NCBI RefSeq assembly: GCF_044466355.1
Contig: NZ_JBITMQ010000005.1
Span: forward strand, 248,001 to 312,000
Direction: 5' to 3'
Source of the DNA: Actinophytocola sp044466355
GTDB lineage: Bacteria; Actinomycetota; Actinomycetes; Mycobacteriales; Pseudonocardiaceae
DNA: 64,000 bases
Below are positions 26,589-50,040 of this stretch, piece after piece (position 1 is the stretch's first letter; every line of letters begins with the position of its first letter). A program made the translations under genes and the position numbers. The notes under the pieces are model-generated. The model was not told the DNA's origin. It saw nothing but the letters and a program-made list of their open reading frames with translations, and did not search any database.

Positions 26589-27388
26589 TCCGACGCCGGG
26601 CCGGAGAAGTCCGCCCTGCGCCTGTTCTGGATGGCGTCGACGCCTTCGCGGACGTCCGGGCCCGCGAAGCCCATGAACTCCAGGCCGAGTGACGTGTCGA
26701 AGATCGGGCCCGCCTGCCGCAGCCAGTTGTTCAGCGCGTACTTCGTCCACCGGATCGCCGACTGGGAGCCGAGGGCCAGCTTCGCCGCGACCGCACGGGC
26801 GCGGTCGTGCAGCTCTTCTTGCGGCACGCACAGGGAGACCAGGCCGATCCGTTCGGCTTCCTCGCCGGACACCGGGTCGCACGTCAGCAGGTGGTACTTG
26901 GCCTTCGCCATGCCGCACAGCAGCGGCCACACGATCGCGGCGTGGTCACCGGCCGCGACCCCGAGCCGGGTGTGGCCGTCCATGATCCGCGCGTCCGTGG
27001 CCGCGATCGACACGTCCGCCAGCAGGCCCACCACGAGACCGGCGCCGACCGCGGGCCCCTCGATGGCGGACACGATCGGCTTCGCGCAGTTGATCACGTT
27101 GTAGACGAGGTCGCGGGCCTCGCGCAGCACCCGGATGCGCACCTCGAAGTCGTTCGCCATGTCGCTGACCAGGTCGAGGTCGCCGCCGGAGGAGAACACG
27201 CCGCCCTCGCCGCGGATGACCGCGACCCGCACGTCGGGGTCGCGGTCGATCACCTGCCAGACCTCGGCCAGCTCGCGGTGGCCGTCGTGGCCGACCGCGT
27301 TGAGCCTGCCCGGCGCGGACATGGACACCTCGAGCACTCCGTCGCCGAGGTCGGCGAAGCGCAGTGTCGGGAACTGTGTGGAGTACAT
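26585..27388 (-). CDS. Enoyl-CoA hydratase/isomerase family protein
   Basis: A 267-residue crotonase-fold enzyme from the ATG at 27388. The oxyanion-hole stretches are VIRGEGGVFSSGGDLDLVSD and AIEGPAVGAGLVVGLLADVSI, followed by MDGHTRLGVAAGDHAAIVWP. In canonical hydratases two Glu residues act as acid/base; here the second region shows GVAAGDHA, with Asp in place of Glu, so the reaction may be isomerisation, hydrolysis or hydration of an unusual CoA ester. It stands apart from other fatty acid genes and is coupled to a small membrane peptide. An upstream TTG at 27409 would add seven residues. Confidence 0.85.
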   Translation of the reverse strand: MYSTQFPTLRFADLGDGVLEVSMSAPGRLNAVGHDGHRELAEVWQVIDRDPDVRVAVIRGEGGVFSSGGDLDLVSDMANDFEVRIRVLREARDLVYNVINCAKPIVSAIEGPAVGAGLVVGLLADVSIAATDARIMDGHTRLGVAAGDHAAIVWPLLCGMAKAKYHLLTCDPVSGEEAERIGLVSLCVPQEELHDRARAVAAKLALGSQSAIRWTKYALNNWLRQAGPIFDTSLGLEFMGFAGPDVREGVDAIQNRRRADFSGPASE

Positions 27389-27546
27389 GTCCCGTGGATC
27401 TTTGTGCAAAGTCTGGGCCTTGTCAGCAGTTACCTCAGGGGAACGTGATGCTACTCAGCCACCAACCGCCTGCGGTCCGCCGGTGTCGCTGGGTCGGGAC
27501 CAACACTTTTGAATGCCGGGGAGGCGGGCCAGTGCACCCCACATAC

Positions 27547-28386
27547 CTACTCGATCGCACCGCCGAGGAGCCAGTACCCCGAGAAGTACACGTCCTTCTT
27601 GTCGAGTCCGCGCTCCCGGACCAGGTGCCGCCGCAGCTCCACCACCGCGCTCGACTCGCCGGCCAGCCACGCGTACGGGCGACCGGCCGGGAACTCGGTC
27701 CGCGCGATCGCCTCCTTCAGCACCCCGCCGCCCGCGGGTGCGCCGCCGCGGCACAGCCACGTGACGTGCACGCCCGCCGGGCAGTCCAGCGGCCGCATCT
27801 CCTGCGCCGAGGCGACCTCGAGGAACACGACCGCCTGGCGGTCGGCGGGCATGACGGACAGGATCTGGGTGATGGCGGGCAGGGCGGTCTCGTCGCCGGC
27901 CAGCAACGTCCAGTCGCTGTCCTCGGTCGGCTTGTACTCGTAGCCGAGGATCTCCGGGTGCCGCGCGTCGGGCGCGAGGATCGCGATCCGGTCACCCGGC
28001 CGCGCACTGCCCGCCCACCTCGACGCGGGGCCGAGGTCGCCGTGCAGCACGAAGTCCACGTCCAGCTCGCGGGCGTCGGTGCGCAGGCCGCTGATGGTGA
28101 ACGTGCGGATCGGCGGCCGGACGTTGTCGGGCATCGCGCGGAACTCGCCGAACCAGTCGGGGCCCTCGGGCACGATCGGGTCGGTCTGGCCGGGGAGCGG
28201 GAAGAACAGCTTGATGCGCTGGTCGTGGCCCGCGGACGTGCACAGCTTCAGGTCGGGGCCGCCGAAGGTGACCCGCAGCATGGACGGGCTGATCCGCTGC
28301 GTGCGGACCACCTCGACGCGGAACAGGGAGTACGGCTGGACGGCTGCCGCAGTGGTCGTCACTGTGGTCGTCACTGTGGTCGTCAC
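27547..28386 (-). CDS. Siderophore-interacting protein (FAD-dependent ferric-siderophore reductase)
   Basis: A 279-residue protein of the SIP/ViuB family: an FAD-binding beta barrel (YSLFRVEVVRTQRISPSML and the FAD motif RTFTISGLR), followed by a C-terminal NAD(P)-like domain (TLLAGDETALPAITQIL, PYAWLAGESSAVVELRRHLV and FSGYWLLGG). These enzymes reduce Fe3+ held by imported hydroxamates, releasing Fe2+. The GTG start at 28386 overlaps the ornithine hydroxylase stop by 4 nt. The first codons form three exact or near 12-bp tandem repeats, giving VTTTVTTTVTTT with a GTG in each, so the true start may vary. Expression is expected from the iron-boxed promoter upstream of the hydroxylase. Confidence 0.93.
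   Translation of the reverse strand: MTTTVTTTVTTTAAAVQPYSLFRVEVVRTQRISPSMLRVTFGGPDLKLCTSAGHDQRIKLFFPLPGQTDPIVPEGPDWFGEFRAMPDNVRPPIRTFTISGLRTDARELDVDFVLHGDLGPASRWAGSARPGDRIAILAPDARHPEILGYEYKPTEDSDWTLLAGDETALPAITQILSVMPADRQAVVFLEVASAQEMRPLDCPAGVHVTWLCRGGAPAGGGVLKEAIARTEFPAGRPYAWLAGESSAVVELRRHLVRERGLDKKDVYFSGYWLLGGAIE
28351..28386 (-). repeat. Three 12-bp tandem repeats at the start of the siderophore-interacting protein gene
   Basis: On the plus strand the units are AGTGGTCGTCAC, TGTGGTCGTCAC and TGTGGTCGTCAC. Each encodes VTTT or TTA-like residues and contains a possible GTG start. Copy-number change would keep the frame. Confidence 0.75.
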
Positions 28387-29723
28387 CGGGCGCTCACCAG
28401 CTGCGCCGGGACCTGCGTGACGATCGAGTCGAGGATCTGCCCGGCCCGCACGGCCGTGGTCGACAGCAGCGACGACGAGATGCCGTGCGTGTGCTCGGTG
28501 CTGCCCTGCAGGTAGAGCCCGGCACGCAGCTCGCCGTCGGTGTGGACGCGGTAGTCGCGGGCGACGTCGGGACGGCCCGCGTCGTCGCGGTGGCAGAGCG
28601 CGGAGAGGTCGCCGAGCAGTGCCAGCGGATCGGTGGGCCGGTAGCCGGTGGCGTACACGACGACGTCGCAGTCCAGCACCGTCTTCTCCCGCGTGGTCAG
28701 CGACTCGACGGTGGTCCGCACACCGTCGATGGTCGCCACGGTCTCGGTCACGCGGGACACGTTGAACAGCCGCAGCCGCCGCGTGCCGAGCACCTTCTCC
28801 TGGTACACCCGCCGGTACAGCTCCTCGATCAGGTCCATGTCGACGACCGAGTAGTTCGTGTTCGCGTGGTAGTCCATGATCAGCCGCTTGACGTCCGGCG
28901 GTGCCGTGTAGAAGTGGTCGACGGCGTCGGGGTCGAACACGCGGTTGGCGAACGGGCTGTCGTCCGACGGGCTGTAGCCGTAGCGGGAGAACACCCCGCA
29001 CACCTGCGCGTGCGGGAACGTGTCGTGCAGGTACTTGGTGACCTCGGCGGCGCTCTGCCCGGCGCCGACGACCGCGAACCGGCCCGGCGGCGGGGACGTC
29101 GTGGATCGCCGCAGCAGCTCGACCCGGTCGAGCAGGTCGCGGTTGTGCCACACGCGTTCCGACAGCGTCACGCCGTCCGGCAGGTACGGGGTGAGGCCCA
29201 TGCCGAACACGAGGTTCCGGGCGCGGACGGTCGTCGTGGTGCCGTCGGCGCGGCGGGCGGTGACGTCGAGCAGGTCGACCGCGCCGCCGTTCGTCACCGG
29301 GGTGACCGCGACGACCTCGTGGCCGTAGCGCACCTCGTCGACGAAGCGGGCCGCCGCCCACTCGAGGTAGTCGTGGAACTCGACGCGCAGCGGGAACAGC
29401 GACTTCTGGTTGATGAAGTCGACGAGCCGGTCCGCGCTGTGCAGGTAGGACAGGAAGCTGAAGTCGCTCGTCGGGTTCCGCAGCGTGACGAGGTCCTTGA
29501 GGAACGAGACCTGCATCGTGGCGTCGTCGATGAGCATGCCCCGGTGCCAGCCGAAGCGCGGCTGCCGCTCGAGGAACACGGCGCGCACGGGGTGGACGTC
29601 CGGTTGGGCGTTGTACTCCGTGATCGCGATCGCGAGCGCGAGGTTGGCGGGTCCGAAGCCGATGCCGACCACGTCGTAGATGTCGTCGTAGACGTCGGGC
29701 TGCTCGGCGAGTTCCTCTGGCAT
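28383..29723 (-). CDS. L-ornithine N5-monooxygenase (SidA/PvdA/CchB type)
   Basis: A 446-residue flavin N-hydroxylating monooxygenase. FAD site: VVGIGFGPANLALAIAI; the family sequence ERQPRFGWHRGMLIDDATMQ follows, then FLKDLVTLRNPTSDFSFLSY. The NADPH site is RFAVVGAGQSAAEVTKYLHD, and VVYATGYRPTDPLALL is the second conserved patch. It hydroxylates the side-chain amine of ornithine, the first step of hydroxamate formation. It opens an iron-regulated operon with the siderophore-interacting protein and is divergent from the formyltransferase gene. A perfect-looking iron box lies 21 nt upstream of its ATG. Confidence 0.95.
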   Translation of the reverse strand: MPEELAEQPDVYDDIYDVVGIGFGPANLALAIAITEYNAQPDVHPVRAVFLERQPRFGWHRGMLIDDATMQVSFLKDLVTLRNPTSDFSFLSYLHSADRLVDFINQKSLFPLRVEFHDYLEWAAARFVDEVRYGHEVVAVTPVTNGGAVDLLDVTARRADGTTTTVRARNLVFGMGLTPYLPDGVTLSERVWHNRDLLDRVELLRRSTTSPPPGRFAVVGAGQSAAEVTKYLHDTFPHAQVCGVFSRYGYSPSDDSPFANRVFDPDAVDHFYTAPPDVKRLIMDYHANTNYSVVDMDLIEELYRRVYQEKVLGTRRLRLFNVSRVTETVATIDGVRTTVESLTTREKTVLDCDVVVYATGYRPTDPLALLGDLSALCHRDDAGRPDVARDYRVHTDGELRAGLYLQGSTEHTHGISSSLLSTTAVRAGQILDSIVTQVPAQLVSAR

Positions 29724-29743
29724 TACCGTCCTCTCCTCGACTT

Positions 29744-29762
29744 GGAGGTAAGGCTAACCTAA
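29744..29762. promoter_or_regulatory. Iron box (IdeR/DmdR1 type) upstream of the hydroxylase and formyltransferase genes
   Basis: GGAGGTAAGGCTAACCTAA matches the IdeR/DtxR-type 19-mer TTAGGTTAGGCTAACCTAA at 16 positions. It lies between the divergent ornithine hydroxylase and formyltransferase starts, so Fe2+-loaded repressor should silence both. Confidence 0.88.
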
Positions 29763-29767
29763 CGGGC

Positions 29768-29786
29768 TAGAGTAAGGATAGCCTCG
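29768..29786. promoter_or_regulatory. Second, weaker iron box in the same divergent region
   Basis: TAGAGTAAGGATAGCCTCG matches the same 19-mer at 11 positions, with the GTAAGGATAGCC centre well kept. It is offset 24 bp from the first box, nearer the formyltransferase start. Confidence 0.6.
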
Positions 29787-29824
29787 CTTCACTTGACGGA
29801 AATCACCGAGAACAGGGAGTAGTC

Positions 29825-30775
29825 ATGCGCGTGGCGCTGTTCGGGTACCAGACCTGGGGGCATCGCACACTGGAGGCGTTGCTCGGGTCCGAACACGAGG
29901 TGGTGCTCGCGGTCACGCACCCGGCGAGCGACCACGCGTACGAGTCGATCTGGAGCGACTCGGTAGCGGATCTGGCCGCCGCCAACGGGGTCCCGGTGGT
30001 GGTGCGCAACCGGCCGGACGAGGAGGTCGAGCGCGCGCTGAAGGAAGCGCAGCCGGACATCATCGTCGCGAACAACTGGCGCACCTGGATTCCGCCGCAC
30101 ATCTTCGACTTCCCCCCGAAGGGCACGCTCAACGTCCACGACTCGCTGCTCCCCGCGTACGCGGGATTCGCGCCCGTGATCTGGGCCCTCATCAACGGCG
30201 AGTCCGAGGTCGGCGTGACCGCGCACATGATGAACGACGACCTCGACGCCGGCGACATCGTGCTGCAGCGCGCGGTTCCGGTGGGCCCGGCCGACACGGC
30301 GACCGACCTGTTCCACCGTACGGTGGACCTGATCGGCCCGATCGTGGTGGACGCGCTCGCCCGCCTTGCCCGAGGGGACACGGACTTCGCGAAGCAGGAC
30401 CCGTCGAAGGCGTCGTTCTTCCACAAGCGGTCCATCGAGGACAGTCGCATCGACTGGACGTGGTCGGCAGACGAGCTGGAACGCTTCGTGCGCGCGCAGT
30501 CCGACCCGTACCCCAACGCGTTCACCTACCACGGCGCCACGCGGCTGCGTGTCCTGTCGGCGGCGGTGTCCACCGGCCGGTACGGCGGTACGCCGGGCCG
30601 GATCTTCATCAAGGAAGGCGACGGCGTGGCGATCGTCGCGGGCGCCGACGCGCGGTACGGCCGCAACCACGGCCTCCTGCTGCGCCGCCTGCGCCTCGAC
30701 GACGGCACCGAACTCGCCGCCACGGAGTACTTCCGTGCGATGGGCGGCTACCTGCGGGGCCACCCCGCGGAGTGA
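29825..30775 (+). CDS. N5-hydroxyornithine formyltransferase (methionyl-tRNA formyltransferase-like, CchA type)
   Basis: A 316-residue protein of the Formyl_trans_N/C family. The N10-formyl-THF catalytic segment is LNVHDSLLPAYAGFAPVIWA, with Asn, His and later Asp in VGVTAHMMNDDLDAGDIVLQ as in Fmt. The C-terminal OB-like domain follows (IDWTWSADELERFVRAQSDPYP). True Fmt genes sit near def/sun; this one is divergent from ornithine N5-hydroxylase under a shared iron box, so it formylates N5-hydroxyornithine for the NRPS, as in coelichelin-type pathways. It implies that the siderophore contains at least one N5-formyl-N5-hydroxyornithine residue. Confidence 0.93.
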   Translation: MRVALFGYQTWGHRTLEALLGSEHEVVLAVTHPASDHAYESIWSDSVADLAAANGVPVVVRNRPDEEVERALKEAQPDIIVANNWRTWIPPHIFDFPPKGTLNVHDSLLPAYAGFAPVIWALINGESEVGVTAHMMNDDLDAGDIVLQRAVPVGPADTATDLFHRTVDLIGPIVVDALARLARGDTDFAKQDPSKASFFHKRSIEDSRIDWTWSADELERFVRAQSDPYPNAFTYHGATRLRVLSAAVSTGRYGGTPGRIFIKEGDGVAIVAGADARYGRNHGLLLRRLRLDDGTELAATEYFRAMGGYLRGHPAE

Positions 30776-30782
30776 CGCCGGT

Positions 30783-31154
30783 TCAGCCCTGCTGGTCCGG
30801 GTGCTGGGGTTGTGCCTGCTGCTGCCACTGCGGCGCGTACTGCGGCTGCTGCCACTGCTGCCGCTGGTCGGCCGCGGTGGCGGCGGCGGGCGCGGGCTGC
30901 CTGGGGGCGAACGCCGCGGCGCCGACCATCCACGCCACGCCCGCGATCGCGAAGATCTGCGCGAACGTCGACGTGGGGCCGAACTCGTCGATGTTCGGGG
31001 TCGCGTCCACGGCCTGTGTCATCCGGAGGCCGGCGACCGTCGGGGTGGAGGTGGACGCCGAACCGCCGTCCGCGAGGTCGAGAATGCCGAGGCCGACCCA
31101 GATGGCCGAGATGGCGAGGCACAACGCGCCGAGGACGAAACACGTGATCCGCAT
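30783..31154 (-). CDS. Small two-helix membrane protein with Gln/Pro-rich tail
   Basis: A 123-residue product from the ATG at 31154 (GAAGGTGTC upstream). Two hydrophobic segments (RITCFVLGALCLAISAIWVG and AQIFAIAGVAWMVGAAAFA) flank an extracytoplasmic loop, followed by a tail rich in Gln, Pro and Ala (RQQWQQPQYAPQWQQQAQPQ). No family is recognised. It lies 74 nt downstream of mbtH on the same strand, so it may be read through from the siderophore operon or be unrelated. It converges on the formyltransferase gene with a 7-nt gap. A longer start at 31220 is less likely because it overlaps intergenic sequence without membrane-protein character. Confidence 0.65.
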   Translation of the reverse strand: MRITCFVLGALCLAISAIWVGLGILDLADGGSASTSTPTVAGLRMTQAVDATPNIDEFGPTSTFAQIFAIAGVAWMVGAAAFAPRQPAPAAATAADQRQQWQQPQYAPQWQQQAQPQHPDQQG

Positions 31155-31228
31155 GGCGACACCTTCGCACAGCGAACGTGCCCGCGACCCGGAATCCGCA
31201 CAACTCGGGCCGGCCTCCACTCAGGACG

Positions 31229-31428
31229 TCAGTGGTCAGCTCGCAGGGACTTCGGGCGCAGGTCGGTCCAGTGCTCCTCCACGTACGCGACACAGGCCGG
31301 GCGGGTGTCCTCGCCGAACACGATCCGCCAGCCCGCCGGGACCTCCGCGAACGCGGGCCACAGCGAGTGCTGGTCCTCCTCGTTGACCAGCACGAGGTAG
31401 GTGCCGTCCTCGTCCTCGAACGGGTTCG

Positions 31429-31432
<4 letters not shown>
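31229..31432 (-). CDS. mbtH: MbtH-like protein
   Basis: A 67-residue protein with the family invariants: NPFEDEDGTYLVLVNEEDQHSLWP, then FAEVPAGWRIVFGE and YVEEHWTDLRPKSL (the three conserved Trp residues present). MbtH proteins bind adenylation domains of their NRPS and are needed for solubility and activity. Its ATG overlaps the NRPS stop by 4 nt, so it is produced together with that enzyme. Confidence 0.97.
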
Positions 31433-46809
<15,377 letters not shown>

Positions 46810-46828
46810 GTTGTCTTCTCCGACCGTG

Positions 46829-47845
46829 TCAGGACTTCTCGAGCAGCGGGACGAACTCGTCGATCGCGTACGGGATGCTGATCACGGTGTTGAACGACAG
46901 CGCCGCACCGATCGCGGGCTCCGAGTACGGCACGTACAGCACGCGCCCGTCCTTGACCGCTTTCAGGCCCTGCCACACCGGGTTCGCGTCGAGGCTCTTC
47001 CTGGCCGCGGCCGGGTCGAACGTCAGGACCACGATCAGGTCGGTGTCCACCAGGTCGAGCCGTTCGCTGGAGAGCTCGACCGCGTTGTTGTCCTTGCTGT
47101 CCCGCGCCGCCTCGTTGATCTCCTCCGGCACGGTGAACCCGAGCTGCTCCAGGAACGCGGCCTTCGGGTCGGTCTCCTGGAAGGCGACCATCTTGCCCGG
47201 CTGGTACGGGTCCACGACCGCGACGGTCTTGCCCTGCCACTCCGGGTGTTCCTCGCGGATCCGCGCGAACCGGTCGTCGATCTCCTTGATCTTCGCGTCC
47301 GCCTCGGCCTCGAGACCCATCGCCTTGCCCGCCATACGGGTCATGTCCTGCCACGGGGCGCCGTAGTCGTCGAAGCCCTTCGGCTGCCCGACCGTCTTCG
47401 CGATCTTCGACAGCTCGTCGTACTGCTGCTTCGACATGCCGGAGTACAGCGCGATGACCAGGTCCGGCTTGAGGTTCAGGATCTTCTCGAGGTTGTAGTC
47501 GTCGCGCTCGCCGACGATCTCCGGCGGGGTGTCGCCCCACAGGTCCTTCGTCCACGGCCACAGGCCGTACGGACGCTCCTTGAACCAGTCGATCGCGCCG
47601 ACCGGCTTGCCGCCGAGCGCGAGCACGGCGTCCTGGTCGGACAGGCCGAGTGTGACGATCTTCTGCGGCTTCTTCTCGATGACGGTCGTGCCGTACTTGT
47701 GCTCGACCTCGATCGGGAAGGTGGCCGCGGCCTCGTTCGGGAGAGCGCTCTCCCGCGTCGGCTCCTGCGCTGCGGGCGGATCGCCGACTCCGCATCCTGC
47801 GAGGGCCAGAACCACGAACAACAGGGCGATCTTGGCTGACCTCAT
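46829..47845 (-). CDS. Iron-siderophore ABC transporter substrate-binding lipoprotein
   Basis: A 338-residue protein from the ATG at 47845. Signal peptide II: KIALLFVVLALAGCG, with Cys near residue 18. The FhuD/FepB-type periplasmic fold is seen in KIVTLGLSDQDAVLALGGKP, LKPDLVIALYSGMSKQQYDEL and LDLVDTDLIVVLTFDPAAA. It binds the ferric siderophore outside the membrane and hands it to the permeases encoded by the divergent operon. It is the first gene of the operon continuing into the NRPS (19-nt gap) and mbtH, under an iron box. The stretch RESALP just after the lipobox is encoded by a perfect 16-bp GGGAGAGCGCTCTCCC palindrome. Confidence 0.93.
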   Translation of the reverse strand: MRSAKIALLFVVLALAGCGVGDPPAAQEPTRESALPNEAAATFPIEVEHKYGTTVIEKKPQKIVTLGLSDQDAVLALGGKPVGAIDWFKERPYGLWPWTKDLWGDTPPEIVGERDDYNLEKILNLKPDLVIALYSGMSKQQYDELSKIAKTVGQPKGFDDYGAPWQDMTRMAGKAMGLEAEADAKIKEIDDRFARIREEHPEWQGKTVAVVDPYQPGKMVAFQETDPKAAFLEQLGFTVPEEINEAARDSKDNNAVELSSERLDLVDTDLIVVLTFDPAAARKSLDANPVWQGLKAVKDGRVLYVPYSEPAIGAALSFNTVISIPYAIDEFVPLLEKS

Positions 47846-47889
47846 GAGTTCTCTTCGCTCCCAGGGCAGGCGGCAACCACCGGACGTGG

Positions 47890-47908
47890 TTAGGTAAGGG
47901 GAACCTAA
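47890..47908. promoter_or_regulatory. Iron box upstream of the binding protein/NRPS operon
   Basis: TTAGGTAAGGGGAACCTAA matches the IdeR/DtxR-type 19-mer at 16 positions. It is 44 nt upstream of the lipoprotein ATG and in the shared divergent promoter region with the permease operon. Confidence 0.88.
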
Positions 47909-47918
47909 CACGAGGAGC

Positions 47919-47937
47919 TGAGGTATACCTACCCTAA
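47919..47937. promoter_or_regulatory. Second iron box in the uptake/biosynthesis divergent region
   Basis: TGAGGTATACCTACCCTAA matches the same 19-mer at 13 positions. A further half-like GTAGGGTAGGCC ends just before the permease start at 47962, so this region may hold a cooperative array of sites. Confidence 0.65.
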
Positions 47938-47961
47938 CTTCTGCCGAGTAGGGTAGGCCAC

Positions 47962-48996
47962 ATGATCCAGACCCACGCCGCGCCCGTCGGCGCCCCCGCG
48001 CGTGGGACTTCCCGTCGCCGCACGACGTTCCTCGCGGGTTCGATCGTGGTCCTGCTCGTGCTGTGCGTGCTTTCGCTCGCGATCGGAACCAGGACCATTC
48101 CGCCTGGTGAGGTCGTCGCGACGCTGTTCGGCAACGGATCGGAGAGCGCGATCATCTGGGGGACCCGCTTCCCCCGCACACTGCTCGGCATCCTCGTCGG
48201 CGCCTCGCTCGGGCTCGCCGGCGCGGTCATGCAGGCGCTCACCCGCAACCCCCTCGGCGACCCCGGTCTGCTCGGCATCAGCGCGGGCGCCGCGTTCGGC
48301 ATCGTCGTCGCGGTCGCCACCACCGGTATCGCGTCCCTGTACGGCTACATCTGGTTCGCGTTCGCGGGCGCCCTGGTCGCGAGTGCGGTCGTCTACCTGC
48401 TCGGCAGCGTGGGCCGCGGCGGCGCCACCCCGGTCAAGCTCGCGCTCGCCGGCGTCGCCATCACCGCGCTGCTGACCTCGCTCACCAACGGCATCTCGCT
48501 CGTCGCCCCCCAGGCGCTCAACCGGTACCGCTTCTGGGCGTCGGGATCCCTTGCCGGACAGGACAACGCCGTGCTGCTGCGGGTGCTGCCGTTCGTGCTG
48601 GCCGGCACGGTCCTCGCGCTCGCGTCGGCGAGCGCGTTCAACAGCATGGCCCTGGGCGACGACGTGGCGAAGGCGCTCGGCAGGCGGGTCGCGCTCACCC
48701 GTGTGCAGGGCGCGGTCGCGATCACGCTGCTCACCGGCGCGGCCGTCGCCGTCGTCGGCCCGATCGTGTTCGTGGGGCTCGTCGTGCCGCACGTCGCCCG
48801 TGCCGTCACCGGGCCCGACCACCGCTGGCTCCTGCCGTACAGCATGGTGTTCGCGCCGATCCTCGTGCTCGCCGCGGACATCGTCGGCCGGGTTCTCGCG
48901 CGGCCGGGCGAGGTCGACGTGGGGATCGTGGTCGCGTTCGTCGGCGCGCCGTTCTTCATCGCACTCGTCCGCCGACGCAGGCTGGCCGAGCTGTGA
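47962..48996 (+). CDS. FecCD-family iron-siderophore ABC permease (first subunit)
   Basis: A 344-residue permease with about nine or ten hydrophobic segments. FecCD hallmarks: RFPRTLLGILVGASLGLAGA, MQALTRNPLGDPGLLGIS, ALNRYRFWASGSLAG, LGDDVAKALGRRVALTR, VGPIVFVGLVVPHVARAVTG and HRWLLPYSMVFAPILVLAAD. Its stop overlaps the GTG of the second permease by 4 nt. It forms a heterodimeric channel with that partner for ferric siderophore import. Confidence 0.95.
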   Translation: MIQTHAAPVGAPARGTSRRRTTFLAGSIVVLLVLCVLSLAIGTRTIPPGEVVATLFGNGSESAIIWGTRFPRTLLGILVGASLGLAGAVMQALTRNPLGDPGLLGISAGAAFGIVVAVATTGIASLYGYIWFAFAGALVASAVVYLLGSVGRGGATPVKLALAGVAITALLTSLTNGISLVAPQALNRYRFWASGSLAGQDNAVLLRVLPFVLAGTVLALASASAFNSMALGDDVAKALGRRVALTRVQGAVAITLLTGAAVAVVGPIVFVGLVVPHVARAVTGPDHRWLLPYSMVFAPILVLAADIVGRVLARPGEVDVGIVVAFVGAPFFIALVRRRRLAEL

Positions 48997-50039
48997 CCGC
49001 GTCCCTCCGCGTCACCGCCATCCGCGTCGGCGGCGCCTCGGCCCGCGTGCGGCCGAGGGTGCTGGGCGCCGCGCTGATCCTCGCCGCCGCCGCGTTCCTG
49101 CTGTTCTGCGTCGGCATGACGATCGGGGACTACCCGTTGTCGGTCGGCAAGGTCGTCGCCGCGCTGTTCTCCCAGGGCGACTACTACGACCGGGTCGTCG
49201 TCTACGACTGGCGCATGCCGCGCGCCCTGTGCGGCTTGTTCGTGGGGCTCGCGTTCGGCATGTCCGGCGCGATCTTCCAGACCATCACGCGCAACCCCCT
49301 CGCCAGCCCGGACGTCATCGGCGTCTCCGCCGGCGCGACCACGGCGGTCGTCTGCGGCATCGTGCTCGGCGTCGGCGCGGGCCTGGGCACGCAGACGCTC
49401 GGGCTCGCGGGTGCGCTCGGGTCGGCGCTGCTGATCTACCTGCTCGCCTGGCAGCGCGGCACCACCGGCTATCGGATCGTGCTCGTCGGCATCGGCGTCT
49501 CGTGGGCGTGCACCAGCGCCACCAGTTACCTGCTCGCGCACGCCAAGCTGTACGAGGCGCAGCAGATCGTCGGCTGGATGGTCGGCAACCTCAACGACAG
49601 CACGTGGGCGCAGGCCACGCCGCTGCTGATCGCGATGGCCGTGCTGGTCCCGATCACCATCGCGATGAGCGGCTGGCTCACCGCGCTGCACCTCGGCGAC
49701 GACGTCGCCGTCGGGCTCGGCACCCCGGTCCAGCTCGCCCGGCTGACGTCGCTGATCGTCGGCGTCGGGCTCGTCGCGTTCGGCACCGCCGCCGCGGGAC
49801 CGGTCGCGTTCGTCGCCCTGGCCGCACCGCAGATCGCCAAGCGCGTCGCGGGCACTCCGGTGCCGCCGCTCGTCACGTCCGGCATCACCGGCGCGGTCGT
49901 GCTGCTCGGCAGCGACCTGCTCGCCCGCGAACTGGTGCCGGACACGCAGCTCCCCGTCGGGGTCGTGACCGGCGCACTGGGCGCCCCGTTCCTACTCTGG
50001 CTGCTGGCCAGGGCCAACCGTGCCGGATCCGGAGGCTGA
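48993..50039 (+). CDS. FecCD-family iron-siderophore ABC permease (second subunit)
   Basis: A 348-residue permease beginning at GTG within the GTGA overlap. Typical motifs: WRMPRALCGLFVGLAFGMSG, FQTITRNPLASPDVIGVSAG, WMVGNLNDSTWAQATP, LGDDVAVGLGTPVQLARL, AAGPVAFVALAAPQIAKRVA and DLLARELVPDTQLPVGVVTG. It pairs with the preceding subunit. The ATPase gene follows after one nucleotide. Confidence 0.95.
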   Translation: MTASLRVTAIRVGGASARVRPRVLGAALILAAAAFLLFCVGMTIGDYPLSVGKVVAALFSQGDYYDRVVVYDWRMPRALCGLFVGLAFGMSGAIFQTITRNPLASPDVIGVSAGATTAVVCGIVLGVGAGLGTQTLGLAGALGSALLIYLLAWQRGTTGYRIVLVGIGVSWACTSATSYLLAHAKLYEAQQIVGWMVGNLNDSTWAQATPLLIAMAVLVPITIAMSGWLTALHLGDDVAVGLGTPVQLARLTSLIVGVGLVAFGTAAAGPVAFVALAAPQIAKRVAGTPVPPLVTSGITGAVVLLGSDLLARELVPDTQLPVGVVTGALGAPFLLWLLARANRAGSGG

Positions 50040-50040
50040 C

